NCBI GenBank assembly: GCA_964017065.1
Contig: OZ024786.1
Location: 15,424,637-15,488,636, forward strand
DNA length: 64,000 nucleotides
From: Haliclona indistincta
Lineage: Eukaryota; Porifera; Demospongiae; Haplosclerida; Chalinidae
Direction: 5' to 3'
Shown: piece after piece, positions 23,236 to 38,049 of the stretch
How the letters are laid out: each line of letters starts with the position of its first letter
How positions within the stretch are numbered: position 1 is the stretch's first letter
Notes under the pieces: generated by a model
Databases searched by the model: none
Seen by the model: only the letters and a program-made list of their open reading frames with translations
What the model was told of the DNA's origin: nothing
Program-made: the position numbers and the translations under genes

Positions 23236-25230
23236 TTATGTTTGATTATGAGCTAATATAGCAATGCATCGAGGAGAGACTTCCTCGTCAAACACAGTCA
23301 CTAGCTGGGCGCTGACACCTTCCCTCTCTCTAACATACAGCAACTGGTCTATAAGAATGAGTGACTCCATTGGTCGCTGTAAACATGCCTGTAGAGCCTG
23401 TAGCAACAAGTTACAGCAGCTAGTCCACACAATATGACTCACTGTGAATATTCTAATGAACTTGATATGATGTTGATACAAGGTATGTTGCTGGAGCAGT
23501 TCAGTACGAAGCCACTCCATTGCCTTGACTGAGTGAGGTACACACTGGCTGCTGGTGGTGCAGCACACTAACCTGATAGAGATGAGTGTAGTGCTGCCAA
23601 CAGCTGGTCTGTAAACACAGCAATGTTGACATGACTGATGCCTCGTACAGCTCTAGCCACCTGGTGGGCAGTGAGACCAAGAGGATCTACTCAGATACAC
23701 ACACAGTATAGTGTATCACTAACCTTTAGTTAATACACTCTCCAATATAGCACGATATAACACATGACGATACTGAGCATGTTCACTGGATCGAGTCTGC
23801 CAACTACAGTGAGGCAATACCATGATGATTGGGTGCGTGAGTGAGTGGGTGAGTAACCGAGTAGGTGAGTGAGTGAGTATGTGAGTGAGTGATTGATTGA
23901 GTGAATGAGTGTGTGGATATGTGAGTGAGTGGGTGGTTGCATGAGTAAGTGAGTGGGTGAGTGAGTGGGTGTGCCAGTAAATGGGTGTGTCACCAATGTA
24001 CTGACCATATTGCAGATTCCTGAGCTGCTAGTCTCAGCCCATAGCTACTGATGTGGAGCTGATTGGTAGTAAGTAACTCAGTGACGATACGACTGAGCGG
24101 GAAGGAACCAGGCGTCATCTTATGATAGCAGCATGGTACAATGATCATGGCTACTAGTGATGGTTGAGATGAGAACAAACGGAGAGCAGTAGGTGTGAGG
24201 TCACCACAGCAATGGAGGCCGGTCAGTAGAGCACGCTGCTCACCTACAGGAGATAGACACACAGGAAATATCATTTTATAGCAGTGATGAAGTAGAAGTG
24301 TAAGGGACACCTTCATGCACTAATGTGTTCAGTCTCTGTAGTCGCTATTCACACGATGGAGGATGATCAGAGACTGAACACATTAGACACGTCATCATAA
24401 TTATTACTGTACGCTATTGGATATATACTGACCTCCTAGTAATGATGTTATTGATGATGGTAACCGTGGAGACCACTCCACTGCCATGGCGATACTAGTA
24501 ACTTGACCACACCCCTTGATGTGTTGGGCAGCTGTCACACGACACTCATCTCGCTCAATCCCAATCACCCTTCTAGCACAATGTGCTGTCACAGCGCGGC
24601 CCAGGTACCCCTGCATGAGCATGCACCATCACCATTGTATATGAAGCAGCAATGGTGTCTGTACTCACCAGTCCAGAACCGATATCAATCACCAGGCCAC
24701 ACCCACTGCTGTCACACACTCTCTGAATAACACCCGTCAGTCGAGACACCTGCATCATGTGATCGACACATGAACATCACATGATCACATGCTCTACCTC
24801 ATGTAGCTTCTTTGGCTTCAGTCTTGATCTATCCTCAATTATCACACTACCCTGACACACCCACTCGGGGGGCGTGGTCTTTAGTTTCAGACTATGACAT
24901 CGTGTAATGAATGACTTGAGGCTATCCGGCCAATCAGACTGCATGAAGGGTAGCGGGACACATCACGTGATCTAGTCATGTACCTGTGTGTATCCATCTG
25001 GTAACTGCTCTAGACCAACTGCCTCTTCCAGTACATTACTCCACTGACGATGATGTCATTATGCATCACGTGATGTTACTATAGCAATAACTCACCTCAT
25101 CGGGAACGTGTACCCAGTACTGTCTGGTGATCAACTCGGTCATCTTGATGTCCCATATCCATTGATACTCTTTCAATAGGCCTACCAGCTCCCTTGCTGT
25201 GCGCACGTGATCCACTACTGCAGCGCACAT
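23236..25230 (-). CDS. METTL25B: METTL25B/RRNAD1-like methyltransferase-domain protein
   Basis: Nine exons: 25096-25230, 24984-25043, 24798-24938, 24669-24749, 24433-24610, 24006-24243, 23724-23803, 23573-23686 and 23236-23528; 1320 nt, 439 aa (human RRNAD1/METTL25B about 475). A class I methyltransferase motif I is seen as VIDIGSGL, followed by GIERDECRV. The diagnostic GLHCCGDLTPTALRLF and VPCCYHKM match this family. The C-terminus (LILIDQLLYVRERE, FDEEVSPRC) also follows it. Its substrate is not established; the name RRNAD1 reflects similarity to rRNA adenine dimethylases. The start at 25230 is 54 bp from the divergent DDX42 start, so a shared promoter is likely. Introns carry a (GAGT)n array and a palindromic MITE. 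Confidence 0.87.
23828..23990. repeat. (GAGT)n-type microsatellite
   Basis: Imperfect gagtgagtg/gggtgagtg units lie in the METTL25B intron between exons 24006-24243 and 23724-23803. Confidence 0.8.
24303..24392. mobile_element. Short palindromic MITE (family P)
   Basis: 'ccttcatgcactaatgtgtt' plus cagtctctg at the left pairs with 'cagagactgaacacattag' at the right, around the shared core 'attcacacgatggaggatga'. It is a second copy of the element at 18,325, here in a METTL25B intron. Confidence 0.7.
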
Positions 25231-25284
25231 TAGTTATAAAAAGTTATCAACGAATAAATATTCTATATAACGCGCAGCTACACA
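25231..25284. promoter_or_regulatory. 54-bp bidirectional promoter region METTL25B/DDX42
   Basis: Only 54 bp separate the start codons of two divergent genes. The sequence is AT-rich (ttataaaaag, aataaatattctatataa) with TATA-like words in both directions. Transcription probably starts inside this gap or in the opposite gene's first exon. Confidence 0.5.
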
Positions 25285-30281
<4,997 letters not shown>

Positions 30282-30408
30282 AATATATATTTGCAAAAAT
30301 TAATGTCTGTGATCTTTCCTCGCGCGACTTTACTCGTTCGCGCGTGTTGTACTGTGGTTGTACGTACGTACTCGCTCATGTGCCCCACCCACTTGCAGCT
30401 AGTGCAGC

Positions 30409-32302
30409 ATGGCCGTGTCAAGCTCCTTTATTGATGTCTCAGTTGAGAGTCACTTCCCCATACAGAACCTGCCATATGGTATATTCTCTACTGCATCAGA
30501 TGTAGGTTCATCATTGTGATAAGCTAGTATAACGCGAGTGTGCCCGTGCAGTCCACCCCTCGTGTCGGGGTCGCCATTGGTGGCTATGTGCTTGATCTGA
30601 GGGAAGTTGAGCAGTTCTTTACTGGTCCAGAGCTGGCAGCACAGAGAGAGGTAGCGTTAGTGTGTGTGTGATGATGGTCCATATCATCTGTGCATGACAG
30701 GTGTTCAGTCAGCCATCTCTCAATGCCTTCATGAGTCTTGGTCGAGCAGCATGGCAGGAGGCCCGTGCTACACTACAGCGACTACTGTCACGTGATGAGG
30801 TGTGTGTGTGTGTATCAATTGGTATAATATATATCCTCTATGTCATTATAGCCGGCTCTAAGGGATAATGCAGAGCTGAGATCAAGGTAGCTAGTTCTGA
30901 TCATGTAGTGTGCTGTTCCTCTCTACTCCAGGGCCCTGGTACCAATGGCTGATGCTACCATGCTCCTACCAGCTGATATAGGTACGTCACTATAGTATTT
31001 GACTATAGCCATTACTGTAGCTACTGTGCAGGTGACTATACTGATTTCTACTCATCCAAGGAACATGCTACTAATGTTGGTACCATGTTCCGTGGTCCTG
31101 AGAATGCTCTCATGCCTAACTGGTCAGTGCAGTGCTAGTAACCAATACACCCGCTATGCTGCTACTGTAGGCTCCACCTACCTGTGGGTTATCATGGCCG
31201 AGCCTCTTCAGTCACTGTGTCTGGAACACCATTCCGTAGGCCTTGCGGACAGACACGCCCAGACCCTGGTACTAGCATGCTCACCCACCCACCCACCACT
31301 CACTCTCTCTTCCAGACAAGCCGCCTGTGTTTGGGCCATGCAAACTGCTCGATTTTGAACTAGAAATGGTAACAGTATGACAAGTCATGCTCCATTATTA
31401 CATTGCTGTAGGCGTTCTTCATTGGTCCTGGTAACCCGCTAGGAGAGCCCATACCAGTGCAGTCATGTGACCAACATATCTTTGGCATGGTAGTCATGAA
31501 TGATTGGAGTGCACGCGATATACAGAAATGGGAGTATGTGCCTCTCGGGCCATTCCTTGCCAAGAACTTTAGTACGACCATATCTCCCTGGGTGGTAACC
31601 ATGGACGCACTGCAGCCATTCCTGGTCGAGAACCCTGTACAGGTAACACATAGATAGCTGTTGTCATGGTAACAATATGCTGACCAATAGGATCCTGTCC
31701 CGCTACCATACTTGAGGCATGCCGATCCATATACATTTGATGTGCATCTAGAGGTGGGAATCAAAGGTGAATATTGCGAGGTTTGAATATTGCGAGGCTT
31801 GTTTACCTGCTGTCCTGCAGGTGAATCCATGGAGAAACCAACTGTAGTCACTCGTTCCAACTACAAGGTAATGGTGGTCGTTATTGAGAAGGTGACAAGA
31901 TGTAACATGCTGTAGTATATGTACTGGACCATGAAGCAACAGCTCGCCCATCACAGCATTACTGGATGCAACATGAGGCCAGGTGACCTGCTCGGCTCAG
32001 GAACCATCAGTGGGAAGGTGATGCTACACTGTATAATACTAGCACTGATCAATCACACAGACACCTGACTCATATGGGTCCATGCTAGAGCTGTCTTGGA
32101 AGGGCACTAAGCCTGTTCCATTGTCAAACGGTGAAACTAGGAAGTTCATTCAGGTATGCGGTCATGAGTTCTACACATGATGATGCTGAGTGTCGTGCAG
32201 GATGGTGATGAGGTGACCATGACCGGCTGGTGTCAGGGAGATGGATACAGAGTAGGGTTTGGATGCTGCACTGCTAAAGTGATTCCAGCAGCTAATCATT
32301 GA
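30409..32302 (+). CDS. FAH: Fumarylacetoacetase
   Basis: Fourteen exons: 30409-30501, 30552-30650, 30701-30799, 30852-30886, 30932-30981, 31032-31122, 31171-31268, 31316-31368, 31412-31642, 31691-31766, 31821-31867, 31916-32017, 32061-32153 and 32201-32302; 1269 nt, 422 aa (human FAH 419 aa). Sequence matches along its whole length: [20 protein letters not shown] at the start, [20 protein letters not shown] (metal-binding Asp and catalytic His region), [37 protein letters not shown], and [20 protein letters not shown] near the end. It hydrolyses fumarylacetoacetate to fumarate and acetoacetate, the last step of tyrosine catabolism, in the cytosol. An ATTAAA at 32342 overlaps the start codon of the next gene by one base. 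Confidence 0.97.
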
Positions 32303-32346
32303 CTGAGTGCTCGTTAATTAGAATGTTATTGTTTTGGCTGTATTAA

Positions 32347-33297
32347 ATGGCCTCCTCTAGTAAAGTCCCAGGCGGCGCTACTCATAGAGCTTACACACTT
32401 CAGTACAAGCTGAGTGTGGTAGATTGGATCAAGAGGAACGGTAGCAGTACCAGAGCTGCCTCCAAGAGATTCGGACTCCACAGGAAGATTGTCCGTACGT
32501 GGCTGGAGAAGGAAGCAGAGCTACATGCTGCCGTCTCGTCAGTAGGTCCACAGAGGAGCAGATTGCGTGTGGGTGGGCGCAAACCACTCTCTCCAGAACT
32601 AGAGAATCGACTGCTGTCGTGGCTGGAGAACAGAGTGAAGGATGGCGCTACAGTATCCGATCGCCAACTGCAAGACCAGGCACTCGACTATGCAGCAGAG
32701 ATGGGACTGGTTAACTTCAAGGCCTCTAACATGTGGTTGTCACGATGGAAGAGACGCGGCAATGTAGTGTGCCAGAATGGCTGCAACACAGTAGGTCCAA
32801 CAGAGCCAGCAGCCGCCAGTAAGCCAGCTACTGACGACTCGGCGACCATGATCCTGAACGCCGACTCCATCTTGTCATACACCGATCGTTCAGAGAAGAT
32901 CCGACTAGTGTATATCGTCCAGGAACACCAGGACACGAGCACTCCTAGTCCGCCATCATCTGTTGATTATTACTATGACTATAGTACTGCAGAACATAAC
33001 TACTGCAGCAGCAGCTGGGACAGCTCGTCATCGCTGCTGGATCACTTGTTAGTGACTGATCCACTAGTGCTGGAGCCAGTGTTACTAGCTCCTATACCAT
33101 GTCATGAAGAAGTGGTGGGATCAAGCTCATGTGAGGAAGACACAAGCTGTTGTATCATACTAAGATCATCAGTGAAGCACAAACTATCCCAGTCAGCTGA
33201 CAGAAGCAGCAGGTCTGCTCCCGGAGTGGCTGGAAGGATGTCTCAACCAGTATTCAATATGGGACCTGAAATAGTGTATGTTGATAATAAAACATGA
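32347..33297 (+). CDS. One-exon CENP-B/pogo-type HTH DNA-binding protein, possible domesticated transposase remnant
   Basis: Intronless, 316 aa. An N-terminal helix-turn-helix of the Brinker/psq type (YTLQYKLSVVDWIKRNGSST, AASKRFGLHRKIVRTWL) spans about 16-60. A CENP-B-type second HTH (PELENRLLSWLENRVKDG ... NMWLSRWKRRGNV) spans about 79-140. This pair is the DNA-binding half of pogo/Tigger transposases. No DDE catalytic domain follows. Instead, a ~175-residue acidic, Ser/Tyr-rich tail (DYYYDYSTAEH, SSSWDSSSS) resembles a transcription-regulator tail. The gene starts 44 bp after the FAH stop on the same strand and ends 9 bp from the convergent carrier gene. No TIRs were seen around it. Most likely a host gene recruited from a transposase, or a retrocopy; DNA target unknown. 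Confidence 0.75.
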   Translation: MASSSKVPGGATHRAYTLQYKLSVVDWIKRNGSSTRAASKRFGLHRKIVRTWLEKEAELHAAVSSVGPQRSRLRVGGRKPLSPELENRLLSWLENRVKDGATVSDRQLQDQALDYAAEMGLVNFKASNMWLSRWKRRGNVVCQNGCNTVGPTEPAAASKPATDDSATMILNADSILSYTDRSEKIRLVYIVQEHQDTSTPSPPSSVDYYYDYSTAEHNYCSSSWDSSSSLLDHLLVTDPLVLEPVLLAPIPCHEEVVGSSSCEEDTSCCIILRSSVKHKLSQSADRSSRSAPGVAGRMSQPVFNMGPEIVYVDNKT

Positions 33298-33306
33298 GTA
33301 TGATAG

Positions 33307-34158
33307 CTATGATTGTCTGAGTCCCCATTCTGATACTTTACGCTGTGCATTGGCCATCACGATCATGCTGGTTCCATTGGCAAGGAAGCTCCGAATGGTT
33401 CCTGGTATAATGCCACGATATAATCCAGTTACTCCACCGCTCTGACGCACCACTGTTCTCATTCTTCTCCACACAGACATGTCCTGGCCATAGCTGCCTT
33501 GTACTTGTGACTTCATGTACTCTAGTGGCCATACCACCCACCAAGCTAGAGTGGCAGCCACACCAGACACCAGGAAGGGTCCCAGCACAGCACTGGCAAA
33601 CACCTCCGGGTAATGGCGTCGCATTGAGTCCACTAATATAAAATAAGTAGTCATTAAGCCTACAGTACGGCCCCATGTCACTCCGAACCCACGATATAGG
33701 TCAACCAATCGCCATGTCTGCTGGGTCTGCCTGCGTACCTTAGCATACTCTAGAGGCGTCTCTATGATAGCTCGTACAGTAGATGCTGTCAGACCACCAA
33801 CCACCACCCTGACCTGCAGTCCTCCAGTGAGTGGTAATTCATATCGTGCTGCAGAGGATGACGACATGGCTGTATACACAGACTCAAACACAGCGAACTG
33901 TGCGGATCGGAACACACCAGACCCCATCAATGGAGGCACACACCCTCTGTACAAGCCCCTCACTCCTTGTTCTCTGATCGTCTTTAAGAATGTTCTCCAC
34001 ATGTTGCGATCCTCAAATCCTGGCTGCGCTTGCATCTTCGTCTTGATCGTGTCGAAGGGATGACCCACGGCGACACTTGTAGTTCCGTACAGCACTCCAA
34101 CACCCATTCCGATCAGCCCTTCCTTCCACCATGCTGTCCTCTTCTCGCTGTGTGTCAT
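33307..34158 (-). CDS. Mitochondrial carrier family (SLC25) transporter, one exon
   Basis: A single exon encodes 283 aa, the usual length. The three-fold carrier repeat is clear: signature P-x-[DE]-x-x-[KR] occurs as PFDTIK (~34), PLEYAK (~135) and PLEYMK (~211), each followed by a Gln-rich or basic helix end. GLYRG motifs follow repeats 1 and 3 and DLYRG follows repeat 2. Six transmembrane helices are expected in the inner mitochondrial membrane. The substrate cannot be read from the sequence. No introns, unlike nearly all neighbours, which could mean a retrogene. The reading frame ends 9 bp from the stop of the convergent CENP-B-type gene. Confidence 0.88.
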   Translation of the reverse strand: MTHSEKRTAWWKEGLIGMGVGVLYGTTSVAVGHPFDTIKTKMQAQPGFEDRNMWRTFLKTIREQGVRGLYRGCVPPLMGSGVFRSAQFAVFESVYTAMSSSSAARYELPLTGGLQVRVVVGGLTASTVRAIIETPLEYAKVRRQTQQTWRLVDLYRGFGVTWGRTVGLMTTYFILVDSMRRHYPEVFASAVLGPFLVSGVAATLAWWVVWPLEYMKSQVQGSYGQDMSVWRRMRTVVRQSGGVTGLYRGIIPGTIRSFLANGTSMIVMANAQRKVSEWGLRQS

Positions 34159-34401
34159 GATCTAGGCCGGGTGTACCGTTCTATAAACAATATGGGCGTT
34201 ACCAGTTAATGTGTGGGTGTGTCTTGGGTGCGGTTGATCGCGGTATTATTTACACTCTGACTGGTTGTACTGCCCTAAGGCGGCGCACACAAACAAAGTC
34301 GTTGTTGTTTGTAGCTGGCAGTACGAGTCCTGGAGGATCCGGTGAACATAGTCATCAACGTTGTTCCTATATCCTCTTGTTCGCTGTAAGCTTGTTCAGC
34401 C

Positions 34402-36803
34402 ATGATGACCGAGTGGTTGACCGAGCCGACATCTCTCTTGCCTCCCCAGATGGCAGCTATGCCTCTGCAGATGCCTGACTTTGGAGCAGTAAGCATGGGT
34501 CCGCTGGGTGCTATGACTCCAGCATTGCAGCCTCAAGCACCTAGTCCCGCTCCTGGTGTCAACTCCGCTAGCATAGAAACGTGTACTAGTATAGTGCACT
34601 CCCTCATGTGTCATCGCCAAGGAGGCGAAAGTGAACAGTTTGCTAAGCGAGCGATAGGTGAGGTGATTCAACTAGCTAGCTGCTATAATGGTTACTGTGT
34701 TGCTGCTGCAGAATCGCTTGTTAAAAAGCTCAAGGACAAGAGGGATGAGCTTGATTCTCTAGTGACTGCCATTACTACAAGCGGCGCAAGACCATCCAAA
34801 TGTGTCACTATACCTCGCACATTGGACGGCAGACTACAGGTGCGTGATGGATAGCGGTACTGCACTAGTGTATCTGACAATGTGTGTAGGTGGCTGGTCG
34901 TAAAGGGTTTCCCCATGTGATCTATGCCAAGATATGGCGCTGGCCAGACCTACACAAGAACGAGTTGCGTCATGCTCAGTTCTGCCAGTATGCTTTTGAT
35001 TTGAAGTGTGAGAACGTATGTGTTAACCCCTACCACTATGAGAGGATAGTGTCTCAAGGTAGGCAGAGGTGTTGCTGATGCAGTGAGTGGCTTCTATGTG
35101 CTAGCAATGTATTGTTGTGGCTGGTGGGCTGGTTAGTGTGTGTGAGTGGTGTGTCTGGGCTGCTTGGCTAGCCTGACAGAGAATAGCTGTTGTTGGCTGG
35201 ACCACTTCCTGTCTGTCTCCCTCTCTCCAGGTCCTAGTAGTGTTGATATAGTAGGAGCTGAAATGGTGCATCATATTAGTGAGTTGAATACCTACAACCA
35301 CTCATACTCACTCACTCACTCACTCTCTGCTACATAGCAGCCCCTCCCATGGCTCTTGATCCTGATAACAGTATGGACGAGTCATCAATACAAAGTAACT
35401 CACTCACTCACCACACACACACGATCACACCTATCTCTGTGTATAGGAGATGGCGGTGGACCAATGGAGTATGATAATCCAATGATTAACATGACTACTG
35501 GTACAATGGGATCCCAACAAACATCCATGGGCCCTCTAGTGTTGCCATATTCTCAACCACCTCCTTCATCTTTCCCAACTCCATCATCTTTCCCATCACC
35601 CTTTGTACCAATTGCAGCTCAAATGGACAATACCAATCAGATACCATCAATGGATCCACAGCAGCCATTCTGTAAGCACACAGTACAACTAGCTGATATC
35701 ATTATTCTCTGCTCTCTCTTAGTTCATTCTAGTTTTCAGCAACTATCTATACCAACACCTGTTCCTTCCAGCAGACAAGCTAACTATGGTCCTTTGCCTA
35801 AACTACCTAGTAAGTCATCTCACTCACTCACTCACTCACTCCTTCACTCCCTCACCCTCTCAGCTCCGGACTTCTGGTGTACCATTGCTTATTTTGAAAT
35901 GGATACACAAGTTGGTGAGATATTCAAGGTCCCGTCCAGTCTACCGTCAGTCACTGTTGATGGATATGTCGACCCGTCCGGCGGTGACCGATTTTGCCTG
36001 GGTCGATTGACCAATGTTCATCGTACAGACACCAGTGAACGAGCTAGACTACACATAGGCAAAGGTACGACATGATAGTCATGTGACACGTCATGTGACA
36101 ATAAATCTGCAGGTGTGATATTGGACGAGAAGAACGAGGGAGAAGTGTGGGTACGCTGCATGTCCGACCACAGTGTGTTTGTACAGAGCTATTTCCTTGA
36201 TTATCAAGCCGGCAGAGCCCCGGGGGATGCCGTACATAAGGTCTATCCCAAGGCATATGTTAAGGTATAATACTCTAACACAATATGATAGCTGTGTTAT
36301 CATATCATTGCCACACAGGTATTTGACTTGCGCCATTGTTATGTTGAGATGCAGAAGCAAGCAGCTGAAGCATGTGCTGCAGTAGCTGCACAGACGGCTG
36401 CTGTGAGAGGTGAGTGACTAGCTCTCTTTCACTGATCATTGTATTGTCGGCAGGCTCCAACCTATCGAACGCCATGCGTATTGACCCTCACATAGCACGA
36501 GGCATCGGGGTGGATGACCTTCGCAGACTGTGCATATTGAGACTAAGCTTTGTGAAAGGATGGGGACCGGACTATCGCCGACAGAGCATCAAGGAGACGC
36601 CATGTTGGATCGAGATACATCTTCATCGTGCCCTTCAGCTGTTGGACAGTGTTCTACACCAGTTGCCCAGTGAAAGCCAGATCAAGGATAGCATTAGTGA
36701 GTACAGTATAGTATTGCTGGTATCAATATTATGCTGCTATCTTGCTACAGCTCAATCTAGTGGGAACAGTACTGGGGGGTCCATGCCACCAGGAACATTC
36801 TAA
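34402..36803 (+). CDS. SMAD4: SMAD4 (co-SMAD of TGF-beta/BMP signalling)
   Basis: Eleven exons: 34402-34839, 34890-35058, 35231-35278, 35338-35394, 35447-35671, 35723-35809, 35864-36064, 36113-36264, 36319-36409, 36454-36696 and 36751-36803; 1764 nt, 587 aa (human 552). The MH1 domain (about 55-200) holds the DNA-binding hairpin region [20 protein letters not shown] and the Cys/His zinc site ([20 protein letters not shown]). A Pro/Ser/Met-rich linker of about 160 residues follows, then MH2 ([20 protein letters not shown] ... [20 protein letters not shown]). The co-SMAD hallmark [17 protein letters not shown] lies near the end in place of an R-SMAD SSxS tail. SMAD4 pairs with receptor-activated SMADs and enters the nucleus. 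Either ATG at 34402 or 34405 may be used. Confidence 0.95.
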
Positions 36804-36901
36804 CAACATGGACCAGCTGCTGCTATGATGGCTCAATATTAATCATCGTTTCATTATAATACTGACTGTATGTGTTGCTACCTATTATCATGTTGTTAGC
36901 T

Positions 36902-36907
36902 AATAAA
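36902..36907 (+). promoter_or_regulatory. Candidate poly(A) signal AATAAA for SMAD4
   Basis: AATAAA lies 98 bp after the SMAD4 stop and about 100 bp before the start of the next same-strand gene, the expected place for 3' end formation. Confidence 0.55.
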
Positions 36908-37007
36908 CACTAATGATCACCATAAAAGGCGGCATACCTTTTTGGCAGCCAAACGATGCTTGTCACTAATTACCGGATACTAGTACAGCGGCGGCGACCA
37001 GGGAGAC

Positions 37008-37955
37008 ATGGCTGACGGGACTAAACCGCGCGTCATTGTGACTGGAGGTGAGCCGGTCATCTTCTGCAGCGGGGTCACTAACGAGTACTGCTGCAGGTGT
37101 CGGATTTGTGGGACGCCATTTTGTACAGTTTTTGCTGGAAAACGACCTGGTATCTCACGTGAGAGTAGCCGACAAGGTGCCCCCAGTTACCGCCTGGTTG
37201 AACGATCATCAAAAGGTAGAGCTGAATGCTGCTATATGACGAGCTAGCTGCTGCTGTCTGTGTACTAATTCGCGCCTTTTCAAATAAACATGAATTAATT
37301 TTGTATAATACTGCATTAATTTTATTATTAGGAGCTGTACAAACGGGTCGAGTTCCTTCAGGTGAATCTGTCTGACCCAGCTGCTGTACAGCGCGTCTTC
37401 ACTGATCAGAATGGAGCTTATGATTATGTGTTCAATCTAGCTGGAGAGACCAAGTTTGGTCAATCTGATGAGGTCAGTATAGCTTGAAATGACTTCATTG
37501 TTTTGTCAAAGGTGTATAGAGAACGTGTATATAATGTGGCACTGAATTGTGCTCGACAAGCAGCAAAATGTGGTATAAAGCGTTATGTTGAAATGTCAAC
37601 AGCTCAAGTATACAGCAGTGATAAGGTATGACTGGTACTGCTATAGTATCCTCATGCTGCTGCTGCTAATGTCAGGGTATCAGTAAGGAAGATAGCAAGC
37701 TTGATCCATGGACACTCATAGCAAAGCACAAACTAGCAGCTGAGAAAGCACTGGCTGATATTCCAGGGTATGCATATGCTGTGTATCTATTAGTATACTG
37801 TGTGTGCATTAGGTTAAAATATGTTATACTGCGACCAGTTATTATATATGGAGTCAGTGATAAAAGTGGAATAAGTAAGTTAATGATGCAATGCACACCA
37901 GTCTCAGTCTGTCCGTCACTCACTTGATAACTCATTCACTCCCACACTCGAGTGA

Positions 37956-38049
<94 letters not shown>

